A stretch of 8,746 nt of DNA from an uncultured Muribaculaceae bacterium. GTDB lineage: Bacteria > Bacteroidota > Bacteroidia > Bacteroidales > Muribaculaceae. The notes beneath the pieces are model-generated. The model did not search any database. It saw nothing but the letters and a program-made list of their open reading frames with translations, and was not told where the DNA came from. Every line of letters starts with the position of its first letter. Position 1 is the first letter of the stretch. Shown in pieces: positions 1 to 5,322 of this stretch. The stretch covers positions 1 through 8,746 of the forward strand of contig CAJUIJ010000098.1 of assembly GCA_910586175.1 (NCBI GenBank). Direction: 5' to 3'. The position numbers and the translations under genes were made by a program.

Positions 1-26
1 GAAATTTAAATATGTGAAATTAAATA

Positions 27-78
27 TATAATGAAATAAAAAAAGCAGCCATTCGGCTGCTTTTTTTATTTCATTATA
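27..78 (-). terminator. Intrinsic terminator of pnp, possibly bidirectional
   Basis: This is a perfect inverted repeat with 24-bp arms (27-50 and 55-78) around the loop ATTC. The GC core is AGCAGCC/GGCTGCT, flanked by A7 on one side and T7 on the other, so an RNA read in either direction has a GC stem followed by a U tract. It begins 12 bases after the pnp stop codon (90-92 on the minus strand), which makes it the natural end of the pnp transcript. Because it is symmetric it could also stop a convergent transcript entering from the left edge, but that gene would lie outside the window. Confidence 0.93.
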
Positions 79-89
79 ATTCTCGATTT

Positions 90-2384
90 TCAATTTTCCT
101 CGCGGCGTGGGCGGCGGGGACCGCGGTCACCGTCGCGTCTGGGTCCACGGTCGCCGTCGCGGCGAGGTCCGCGATCGCCATCGCGATGAGGACGCGGGCC
201 ACGATCTCCTCTCTCACCGCGCGGACGCTCCACATAGCCTTCCGGCTTGGGCTGCAATGCACGCAGCGACAGGCGATACTTGCCGGTCTTCTTATCAATC
301 TCGAGAAGCTTCACTGTGAGCTTGTCGCCCTCTTTCAGGCCACTTGCCTCCATGTCGGGAAGACGCTCCCAAGAGATTTCGCTGATGTGGAGCAAGCCAT
401 CACGTCCGGGCATAAACTCGACGAACGCGCCGAAATCCTGGATGCTGCGCACAGTGCCTTCGTAAATCTCTCCCTCCTCGGGCTGAGCCACGATAGCCTT
501 GATTTTGGCCACGGCTGCGTCGATACTTGCCTTGTCGCTCGATGCGATCTCCACCTTGCCGATGCCGAGCTTCTCATCCTCGTCGATAGAGATAGTGGCT
601 CCCGTCTCTTCCTGAATACCCTGGATCACTTTACCCTGCGGGCCGATAACTGCACCGATGAGTTCTTTCGGAATCTCCATAGTGACCAGACGAGGCACAT
701 GAGGCTTGTAGTCTTCGCGAGCCTCGGGAATTGTCTCCTTGATAATGTTGAGGATGTGCAGGCGACCCTCACGAGCCTGGTCGAGAGCCTTCTCGAGCAC
801 TTCATAGCTGAGGCCGTCACACTTGATATCCATCTGAGTGGCGGTGGTACCCCTGGTTGTACCGGTCACCTTGAAGTCCATGTCGCCGAGGTGGTCCTCG
901 TCGCCGAGAATGTCGGATAGGATTGCATATTTCACATTACCCTTGTCGGAGATAAGGCCCATTGCCACACCGGCCACCGGACGCTTCATCTTCACACCGG
1001 CATCGAGCAGCGACAATGTGCCACCGCATACAGTTGCCATCGACGACGAACCGTTAGACTCGAGAATGTCGGATACTATGCGGCAAGTGTAGGGGAAATT
1101 CTCGGGGAACATGCGCTTCAACGCGCGGTGTGCCAGGTTGCCGTGGCCGATCTCGCGGCGGCCTACGCCACGCTGCGGACGAGCTTCACCTGTAGAGAAG
1201 GGGGGGAAGTTGTAGTGAAGCAGGAAACGCTCCTTGCTCTGGTTGAGCACATCGTCCACAATCTTCTCATCGAGAGTGGTGCCGAGAGTGGTGGTGACGA
1301 GCGCCTGTGTTTCACCGCGAGTGAAGACAGCAGCCCCGTGAGGTCCCGGCAGATAGTCCACCTCACACCAGATGGGGCGGATTTCTGTGGTCTTGCGGCC
1401 ATCGAGACGTATGCCCTCGTCGAGCACGCAGCGGCGCATAGCCTCTTTCTCCACATCGTGATAGTAACGCTTCACCATCGCTATGCGCTGGTCGGCATTG
1501 TATTTCTCAAGCTGCTCCTCGGTCATCTCCGGAAGCTGCTCTATATATTCGTCGCATATGTTGCCAAACTGCTCGGCACGCCAATGCTTGTCGGCTGCGC
1601 CTGTGCGTGCTATGGCATATGCCTTGTCGTAGCACTTGTCATGTACGTCCTGACGAAGTGCATCATCGTTGATTTCGTGGCAGTATACGCGTTTCTCCTC
1701 ATGGCCTGCCTCTTTCATCAGCTCAAGTTGGGCCACGCAATGCTTCTTGATCTCATCGTGTGCCACCTTGAGGGCCTCGAGGAGCTCAGCTTCCGAAACC
1801 TCGTTCATCTCACCCTCGACCATCATGATGTTGTCGTAGGTGGCACCTACCATCAGCTCAATGTCAGCCTTCTCGATCTGCTCGAAGTTGGGGTTGATGA
1901 CCCATTCGCCATCCACGCGTGCCACGCGCACCTCGGAGATGGGGCCGTTGAACGGTATGTCGCTGCAGGCCAAGGCTGCCGAAGCGGCTATGCCGGCAAG
2001 TGCATCGGGGGCTTCGTTTTCATCGGCCGAATACATGGTCACGTTGACAAACGTGTCGGCATGATAATCGTCCGGGAAGAGCGGACGCAACACGCGGTCC
2101 ACAAGGCGAGAGGTAAGGATCTCATAGTCGCTCGCACGGCCCTCTCTCTTAAGGAAACCGCCCGGATAACGGCCTATTGAGGCATATTTCTCTTTGTATT
2201 CTACTGTGAGGGGCATGAAGTCTACTCCCTCGCCGGCCTCGCGGGCCGAACATACGGTGGCAAGAAGCATGGTGTTGCCCATGCGCACCTCTACCGCTCC
2301 ATCTGCCTGCTTCGCCAGTTTGCCGGTCTCGATCGTAATCTCTCGTCCGTCGGGCAGCGCGATGGTTTTCTTGATTGGATTCAT
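90..2384 (-). CDS. pnp: Polyribonucleotide nucleotidyltransferase (PNPase)
   Basis: PNPase (EC 2.7.7.8) is a cytoplasmic trimeric 3'-5' exoribonuclease that degrades RNA with phosphate, releasing nucleoside diphosphates, and can add tails in reverse. The 764 residues follow the family order. The first RNase PH domain is at about 5-140 with the FLKREGR loop at 77-83. A helical linker runs to about 315. The catalytic second RNase PH domain is at about 325-545, with the SSS phosphate-binding turn at 446-448 and the metal-binding acids in GDEDHLGDMDFK, D497 and D503 with K505 (matching E. coli D486, D492, K494). A KH domain with the loop GPQG at 581-584 and an S1 domain at about 637-708 follow. 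All catalytic residues are present. After residue 712 there is an unusual Arg/Gly/Asp-rich tail with three copies of DGDRGPRR. The start is the ATG at 2384, preceded by an A-rich tract with no Shine-Dalgarno site. It is divergent from the lipoprotein gene at 2545. Confidence 0.98.
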   Translation of the reverse strand: MNPIKKTIALPDGREITIETGKLAKQADGAVEVRMGNTMLLATVCSAREAGEGVDFMPLTVEYKEKYASIGRYPGGFLKREGRASDYEILTSRLVDRVLRPLFPDDYHADTFVNVTMYSADENEAPDALAGIAASAALACSDIPFNGPISEVRVARVDGEWVINPNFEQIEKADIELMVGATYDNIMMVEGEMNEVSEAELLEALKVAHDEIKKHCVAQLELMKEAGHEEKRVYCHEINDDALRQDVHDKCYDKAYAIARTGAADKHWRAEQFGNICDEYIEQLPEMTEEQLEKYNADQRIAMVKRYYHDVEKEAMRRCVLDEGIRLDGRKTTEIRPIWCEVDYLPGPHGAAVFTRGETQALVTTTLGTTLDEKIVDDVLNQSKERFLLHYNFPPFSTGEARPQRGVGRREIGHGNLAHRALKRMFPENFPYTCRIVSDILESNGSSSMATVCGGTLSLLDAGVKMKRPVAGVAMGLISDKGNVKYAILSDILGDEDHLGDMDFKVTGTTRGTTATQMDIKCDGLSYEVLEKALDQAREGRLHILNIIKETIPEAREDYKPHVPRLVTMEIPKELIGAVIGPQGKVIQGIQEETGATISIDEDEKLGIGKVEIASSDKASIDAAVAKIKAIVAQPEEGEIYEGTVRSIQDFGAFVEFMPGRDGLLHISEISWERLPDMEASGLKEGDKLTVKLLEIDKKTGKYRLSLRALQPKPEGYVERPRGERGDRGPRPHRDGDRGPRRDGDRGPRRDGDRGPRRPRREEN
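111..182 (-). repeat. Three tandem 24-bp units coding DGDRGPRR in the PNPase tail
   Basis: Units 111-134, 135-158 and 159-182 each encode the octapeptide DGDRGPRR (PNPase residues 735-758). A diverged fourth unit at 183-206 codes DRGPRPHR. The protein units are identical while the DNA units differ at several positions, mostly third bases, which suggests the peptide is under selection and the array is not a very recent slip duplication. Confidence 0.9.
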
Positions 2385-2425
2385 TTTTTTAAATTCGTTA
2401 TTGTTTTTCGTCGTATACTGCTTCA

Positions 2426-2452
2426 GATGTGACTTCCTATTGTAGTCACATC
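2426..2452 (-). promoter_or_regulatory. Stem-loop in the pnp 5' leader
   Basis: Arms at 2426-2434 and 2444-2452 form a perfect 9-bp stem (GATGTGACT/AGTCACATC) with a 9-nt loop. On the minus strand it lies about 40-70 nt upstream of the pnp start codon, inside the expected leader RNA. In E. coli, pnp is autoregulated through RNase III cutting of a leader hairpin followed by PNPase action. A similar role here is only an inference, since this stem is shorter than the E. coli one. It could also be an operator dyad on DNA. Confidence 0.5.
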
Positions 2453-2468
2453 CTTCCTAATATTCCCA

Positions 2469-2476
2469 CAAATTTA
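2469..2476 (-). promoter_or_regulatory. Candidate pnp promoter -7 box (TAAATTTG)
   Basis: On the minus strand this reads TAAATTTG, a full match to the Bacteroidetes -7 consensus TAnnTTTG. It would start RNA near 2462, giving a leader of about 78 nt that contains the 2426-2452 stem-loop. No good TTTG -33 element is seen at the usual distance, and such boxes arise by chance in A/T-rich DNA. Confidence 0.38.
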
Positions 2477-2519
2477 CAAATTTTATTCCAATTCGAGCAT
2501 ATCTTTTATGAATATTTGC

Positions 2520-2527
2520 TAATTTTG
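2520..2527 (+). promoter_or_regulatory. Candidate promoter -7 box (TAATTTTG) for the lipoprotein gene
   Basis: TAATTTTG is a full match to TAnnTTTG and lies 17 bases before the ATG at 2545, so the leader would be only about 10 nt. No clear -33 TTTG is visible. It would make the 160-bp gap a compact divergent promoter region with pnp. Confidence 0.38.
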
Positions 2528-2544
2528 TAAAAAAATAATCCCAT

Positions 2545-3627
2545 ATGAACGTCAAATTATACAATATCGCTGCCATTCTCGCTCTCGGTGGTTCTCTTTT
2601 ATCCTGCTCGGACGACCCTCACTTTAAAATAGAGGGTGAAGTGGAGGGTGCCTACAATGTCTCTCTGGTGCTCGAGAAGTCCGATTTTCAGGGCTTTTGG
2701 ATTCCTGTTGATTCAACACGCACAAGCTCTTCGGGCAGCTTCTCTATCAAGGCCCCGTCGCCGGCTTCGCCTGAGATTTATCGCCTCTCTATGGGCGACC
2801 GGTTCATATATTTTCCGGTCGATTCCACAGAGACTGTCTCGCTCACTACCTCTTCCAAGAATTTCGGCATGGAGTTCTCGCTCTCAGGTAGCGACAATGC
2901 CGCTAACCTTGCGGCTTTCGAGAAAGACCTGTTGGGGCTGAATGCCACCGACTCGGCATCTCTCGCCACGTTCAAGCGCAATGTCTACACCAAATACATC
3001 AAGGATGCTCAGGGGTCGATAGTCTCCTATTATGTACTCACCAAGATTATCGGTGACAAACCCCTTTATGACCCTACTGACCGTCAGGATGCCAAATATT
3101 ATGCAGCCGTGGCCACACAGTTCGACCAGTTCCGCCCAGATGACCCCCATGGACACATGGTCAAGGAGGTGTCTCTGCAAGTCATGAAGGCCCGCAACAA
3201 GGCTGAGGGCAAGCGCACGGTGGTGGAGGCTCCCGAAGTCAAGGTGCTCGATATAGAACTCCCCGACGAGCATGGCAAGAATGTAAAACTCTCCGACGTA
3301 GTGGGCAAAGGTAAGAAAGTGGCGGTGATTTTCTCGATGATGACCGATGCCAAGGCGCATGTCTTCAACCGCGAACTCGCACGTATTTATAATGAGAAGG
3401 CCGGCACGGTGCAGTTCTACCAGGTGTCGTTCGACCCGGGCCAGTACGAATGGCGGGAGGCTGCCAAGAATCTTCCTTGGATCACAGTGCTTGATCCCGC
3501 CGGTAATGCCTCGTCTGCAATCTCTGACTATAACCTATATGCTATTCCTGCCGTGTTTATATATAGTGCCGATGGTGAGCTTATAGACCGGGCAGAGTCT
3601 ATTGAGGACTTGAAGAAGAAGTTGTGA
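2545..3627 (+). CDS. DUF4369 / thioredoxin-fold lipoprotein without catalytic cysteines
   Basis: The 360-residue product begins with a lipoprotein signal ending in the lipobox LLSC, with lipidated Cys at 21. The next residues, SDD, resemble the Bacteroidetes lipoprotein export signal, so it may be displayed on the cell surface. Residues about 27-120 look like a DUF4369 beta domain (FKIEGEVEGAYNVSLVLE opens it) and about 121-225 are a helical linker. Residues about 231-355 look like an AhpC/TSA-type thioredoxin fold: PEVKVLDIELPDEHGKNVKLSDV, then KVAVIFS, and the cis-proline loop AIPAVFIY at 333-340. Where resoredoxin-like relatives have WCxxC, this protein has FSMMTDAKAH (263-272), and Cys21 is the only cysteine in the whole chain, so thiol-disulfide chemistry is not possible. 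It may be a binding or scaffold protein; no function is proven. Its stop overlaps the next start by one base. Confidence 0.87.
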   Translation: MNVKLYNIAAILALGGSLLSCSDDPHFKIEGEVEGAYNVSLVLEKSDFQGFWIPVDSTRTSSSGSFSIKAPSPASPEIYRLSMGDRFIYFPVDSTETVSLTTSSKNFGMEFSLSGSDNAANLAAFEKDLLGLNATDSASLATFKRNVYTKYIKDAQGSIVSYYVLTKIIGDKPLYDPTDRQDAKYYAAVATQFDQFRPDDPHGHMVKEVSLQVMKARNKAEGKRTVVEAPEVKVLDIELPDEHGKNVKLSDVVGKGKKVAVIFSMMTDAKAHVFNRELARIYNEKAGTVQFYQVSFDPGQYEWREAAKNLPWITVLDPAGNASSAISDYNLYAIPAVFIYSADGELIDRAESIEDLKKKL

Positions 3628-3965
3628 TGGCAGATTGGAAAGATATGTTGGGGCAGCTCCGCAATGAGCTGCCCGAGGGTGAGGATGTTGCCGAATCCTG
3701 TGCCGATAATGATGCTGCTGATGCTAAAGAAGTGCAGCAAGGAGCACTGCGCGTTGTGATTGACAAAAAAGGTCGCAAGGGAAAGGTGGCAACCATAATC
3801 GAGGGCTTTACGCTTCCCGAGGAGAAGGTAGAGGAGTTGGCTGCACGGCTGAAACGCAAGTTAGGCGTAGGAGGCAGTGCAAGGGGAGGGGAGATACTCA
3901 TACAGGGCGACGCCGCCATGCGAGTCCGCGACTTCCTGAAAGCCGAAGGCTTCAAAGTAAAGTGA
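3627..3965 (+). CDS. SUI1/YciH-family translation initiation factor-like protein
   Basis: This 112-residue cytoplasmic protein carries a SUI1 (eIF1-like) domain at about 38-112. The visible marks are the basic segment KGRKGK (48-53), the helix LPEEKVEELAARLKRKLG, the loop GVGGSARGG (80-88), EILIQGD (89-95) and a closing helix ending in GFKVK. The acidic N-terminal part (about 12-36) is variable in such proteins. Bacterial SUI1 proteins such as E. coli YciH bind the small ribosomal subunit and are thought to affect initiation fidelity under stress; they are dispensable and poorly understood. The ATG at 3627 is chosen because its A is the last base of the upstream TGA stop, typical of translational coupling. 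A GTG at 3624 would add one residue and cannot be excluded. The pairing with a surface lipoprotein has no obvious functional logic. Confidence 0.93.
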   Translation: MADWKDMLGQLRNELPEGEDVAESCADNDAADAKEVQQGALRVVIDKKGRKGKVATIIEGFTLPEEKVEELAARLKRKLGVGGSARGGEILIQGDAAMRVRDFLKAEGFKVK

Positions 3966-3969
3966 AAAC

Positions 3970-3996
3970 AGGGTGGCAAAAATAGGGTGGCAAAAA
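3970..3996. repeat. Tandem 13-bp direct repeat, AGGGTGGCAAAAA
   Basis: AGGGTGGCAAAAA occurs at 3970-3982 and 3984-3996, a period of 14 bases, just after the SUI1-like gene stop and before the terminator stem. Function unknown. Confidence 0.8.
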
Positions 3997-3997
3997 A

Positions 3998-4046
3998 ATG
4001 AAAATGGGGTGCATCAAAGTTTTGTTTTGATGCACCCTATTTTCAT
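3998..4046 (+). terminator. Intrinsic terminator of the lipoprotein-SUI1 unit
   Basis: Arms 3998-4018 and 4026-4046 pair over 21 bases with a single G-U wobble, around the loop GTTTTGT. The GC core is GGGTGCATC/GATGCACCC, followed on the plus strand by TATTTTCAT. It starts 32 bases after the SUI1 gene stop and is the expected end of that transcript. The opposite arm is also T-rich when read in reverse, so it may work both ways. It insulates the appendage operon from the upstream unit. Confidence 0.9.
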
Positions 4047-4087
4047 AAATGGAACGTCAAAAATGGAACGGCGATTTCCAAATCGCC
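4047..4087. repeat. Second 14-bp-period direct repeat plus tight inverted repeat
   Basis: AAATGGAACG occurs at 4047-4056 and 4061-4070, again with a 14-base period. It runs directly into GGCGATTT (4070-4077) and AAATCGCC (4080-4087), an 8-bp inverted repeat separated by two bases. The block sits immediately after the terminator. Its role is unknown. Confidence 0.7.
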
Positions 4088-4261
4088 ATAAGTGTAGTAA
4101 GAATATATCTATATAGGCACTGTGGTGCGCATTTTATCTCGTGTCCTAACAGGTAAAAGCCCTTTTGGGGATTATTAGTTAAAAAATGATAGCTTTGTCG
4201 AGGAAAGTGTATATTTGAGTTGTTAAAATTGTTAATAATTGCAAAAAAGTGAATGGGCTGT
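4088..4261. other. A/T-rich spacer without a recognisable gene
   Basis: No open frame here looks like a protein. Two further perfect TAnnTTTG boxes, TAGCTTTG (4190-4197) and TATATTTG (4210-4217), could be extra promoters. The first has a TTTG 22 bases upstream (4164-4167), slightly longer than the usual spacing. AGGAAAG (4201-4207) and GCAAAAAA (4241-4248) are inverted copies of sequence at 4266-4279, around the -33 region of the main promoter. Confidence 0.6.
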
Positions 4262-4292
4262 TTTGTTTTTTGCTTTCCTGATTCTATATTTG
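4262..4292 (+). promoter_or_regulatory. Bacteroidetes-type promoter of the appendage operon
   Basis: TTTG at 4262-4265 is separated by 19 bases from TATATTTG at 4285-4292. This matches the sigma-ABfr consensus (TTTG at -33, TAnnTTTG at -7) in both boxes and in spacing. RNA should start near 4297-4302, giving a leader of roughly 365 nt before the ATG at 4666. No long inverted repeats flank the promoter, so phase inversion, common for Bacteroides surface loci, is not indicated. Confidence 0.72.
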
Positions 4293-4322
4293 CAGACGAG
4301 TCTTGACCTTATAATCAAATAG

Positions 4323-4358
4323 ATGAACAAAGGATATTTAAGACTCATGAAGCGTTGA
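4323..4358 (+). CDS. Possible 11-codon leader peptide (MNKGYLRLMKR)
   Basis: An ATG about 24 nt after the predicted transcription start opens an 11-codon frame ending in TGA. Part of it lies in the right arm of the 5'-end stem (4338-4346), so ribosomes on it would open that stem. Translational attenuation through a very short leader peptide is known in Bacteroides from tetQ, which makes such a role plausible. There is no coding statistic possible at this length, and no ribosome-binding site is evident. Two other upstream starts exist: ATGAAATAA at 4382-4390 and a 31-codon frame at 4497-4592. Confidence 0.3.
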   Translation: MNKGYLRLMKR

Positions 4359-4359
4359 T

Positions 4360-4587
4360 TCTCGAAATATACTTGTACACCATGAAATAACTCGTACTTT
4401 TCGGAATATCTGATCTCACGAAATCTTGTTGCTGCAAGATTTGTTCCCCTTGATACTTTCAAAGTTTAGTCTGTACGGCTCTCAGTAGCGTCAAGTATGA
4501 TGCTCCTTGCGATACGTTTAAACTCCGCAACTCTGAATTCTTTAAATCCTGCGGTTCCGAAACTTCGGAATCACGAATTCTCTTGTT
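4360..4587 (+). repeat. Three degenerate copies of a TCxCGAA...CTTGT element
   Basis: The copies are TCTCGAAATATACTTGT (4360-4376), TCACGAAATCTTGT (4416-4429) and TCACGAATTCTCTTGTT (4571-4587). Copies one and two are each preceded closely by TGAT; copies two and three each have TTCGGAA upstream (4400-4406, 4564-4570). In copies two and three the CTTG part forms the left arm of a hairpin. They lie inside the predicted leader RNA. Confidence 0.5.
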
Positions 4588-4665
4588 TGTAATAGATGAA
4601 TAATTATGAACAAGAGGCATTAGAATGTTTGATTTAATCAAATTTGTAATTCACTAACTTGACAG

Positions 4666-5322
4666 ATGTCTCCGTTTGCAATATTATCTCGTAAGATATT
4701 CAGGCCATTAGTGGCCTTGATGCTTTGTGCCATCACGGTACTGCCATCGATGGCAGAGGGTAGTATGCGTCACGGTGTCATGCCCCCGTCGTTTACATTG
4801 AAGACCAATGTGGCGGCCTGGGCTTTGGCTGTGACAAACATACAGCTTGAATATCAATGGCATCCACGCTGGTCGGCGTGTCTCCCTATCTCTTATTCAG
4901 CCTGGAATTATGGTTCCTCGCACACTAAGTTTCGCACTGCTTCCTTTATGCCTGAGATAAGGCATTGGATAAACCTCTCTGACAGTGATACCTATTTTTG
5001 GTGGTATGTCGGGGCCCATATGGGCATAAAGTGGTATAATGTGGCACTCGGCAAGTCGCACGACCGCTATCAGGACCACGATGGAAAATGCCCGGCTCTC
5101 GGTGGAGGACTCGACATGGGCTTCCGTATGCCAATGCGCAAGGGTTCACCTTGGGGCATTGAGGTGGGTATTGGAGCCGGAATATACCACACTTATTCTG
5201 ATATATGGCATAACGGGGGCTGTGGCGAGTTGCTTCGCACGGAGAAGAAATGGCGTTTCGGACTCGACTTTGTGGGCGTTTCGGTGACTTATTCTTTTAA
5301 GACAGGAAGGAGGGGCAAATGA
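4666..5322 (+). CDS. DUF3575 family outer-membrane protein, first gene of the appendage operon
   Basis: The 218-residue product has an N-terminal signal sequence (basic start, hydrophobic core 12-28) with a likely cleavage after SMA at 28-30. There is no lipobox cysteine. The mature part opens with LKTNVAAWALAVTNIQLEYQ (45-64), the typical beginning of DUF3575 proteins, and continues with alternating hydrophobic and aromatic strands (FWWYVGAHMGIKWY, WGIEVGIGAGIYHTY) ending with DFVGVSVTYSF. This fits a small outer-membrane beta-barrel. DUF3575 genes recur at the head of Bacteroidetes fimbrillin operons, but their exact role is unknown; help in placing or secreting the appendage is a guess. 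The next gene overlaps it by ATGA. It is preceded by the long structured leader and has no Shine-Dalgarno site. Confidence 0.85.
   Translation: MSPFAILSRKIFRPLVALMLCAITVLPSMAEGSMRHGVMPPSFTLKTNVAAWALAVTNIQLEYQWHPRWSACLPISYSAWNYGSSHTKFRTASFMPEIRHWINLSDSDTYFWWYVGAHMGIKWYNVALGKSHDRYQDHDGKCPALGGGLDMGFRMPMRKGSPWGIEVGIGAGIYHTYSDIWHNGGCGELLRTEKKWRFGLDFVGVSVTYSFKTGRRGK
5305..5321 (+). promoter_or_regulatory. Shine-Dalgarno-like GGAAGGAGGGG before the overlapping start
   Basis: A purine run with GGAGG at 5309-5313 ends a few bases before the ATG at 5319, inside the last codons (Gly-Arg-Arg-Gly-Lys) of the upstream gene. Bacteroidetes genes rarely use this signal, and the other starts in the window lack it. 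Here it could help reinitiation at the ATGA overlap, though it may simply reflect the encoded residues. Confidence 0.4.

Larger units (their letters stand above)
4299..4665 (+). promoter_or_regulatory. Long structured 5' leader of the appendage operon
   Basis: About 365 nt lie between the predicted transcription start and the DUF3575 gene. Visible stems are: 4298-4306 with 4338-4346 (9 bp with one G-U wobble, at the very 5' end), 4421-4428 with 4435-4442, 4525-4529 with 4550-4554, 4555-4560 with 4565-4570, 4580-4587 with 4609-4616, and the 15-base dyad TTTGATTTAATCAAA at 4628-4642, 24-38 bases before the start codon. TTCGGAA at 4400-4406 could pair with TTCCGAA at 4555-4561, competing with the local 4555-4570 hairpin. 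None of the stems is followed by a strong U tract, so if this is a switch it more likely acts on translation or RNA stability than by intrinsic termination. No known riboswitch class is recognised. Confidence 0.55.

Noticed and set aside
186..920. Plus-strand open frame of 244 codons opposite the 3' part of pnp
   Set aside because: It mirrors the KH/S1 coding region in another frame and has no independent signals.
1128..2180. Plus-strand open frame of 350 codons opposite pnp
   Set aside because: It is wholly antisense to PNPase, whose conserved domains fully explain the sequence; the translated product has no recognisable domain order.
2884..3360. Minus-strand frame of 158 codons inside the lipoprotein gene
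   Set aside because: Antisense to a gene with a clear lipobox and domain layout; His/Leu-rich composition is typical of a shadow frame.
3624..3626. GTG as the start of the SUI1-like gene
   Set aside because: The ATG directly following overlaps the upstream stop by one base and is the more likely start; the difference is one residue.
4201..4292. Invertible promoter element
   Set aside because: Only short inverted repeats (AGGAAAG/CTTTCCT and GCAAAAAA/TTTTTTGC) occur, and they do not flank the complete promoter; no recombinase gene is nearby.
4497..4592. 31-codon plus-strand frame in the leader starting MMLLAIRLNS
   Set aside because: It spans several hairpins and a repeat copy and has no ribosome-binding context; kept only as a minor possibility in the leader entry.
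4232..4641. Two minus-strand frames of 76 and 60 codons in the leader region
   Set aside because: No family resemblance, no signal, and they overlap a segment better explained as a plus-strand leader with promoter and hairpins. They might recur as spurious predicted proteins wherever the leader recurs.
4047..4665. CRISPR array, tRNA or rRNA in the non-coding region
   Set aside because: No regular repeat-spacer spacing, no cloverleaf with TTC-loop pattern, and no rRNA-like conserved stretches are visible.
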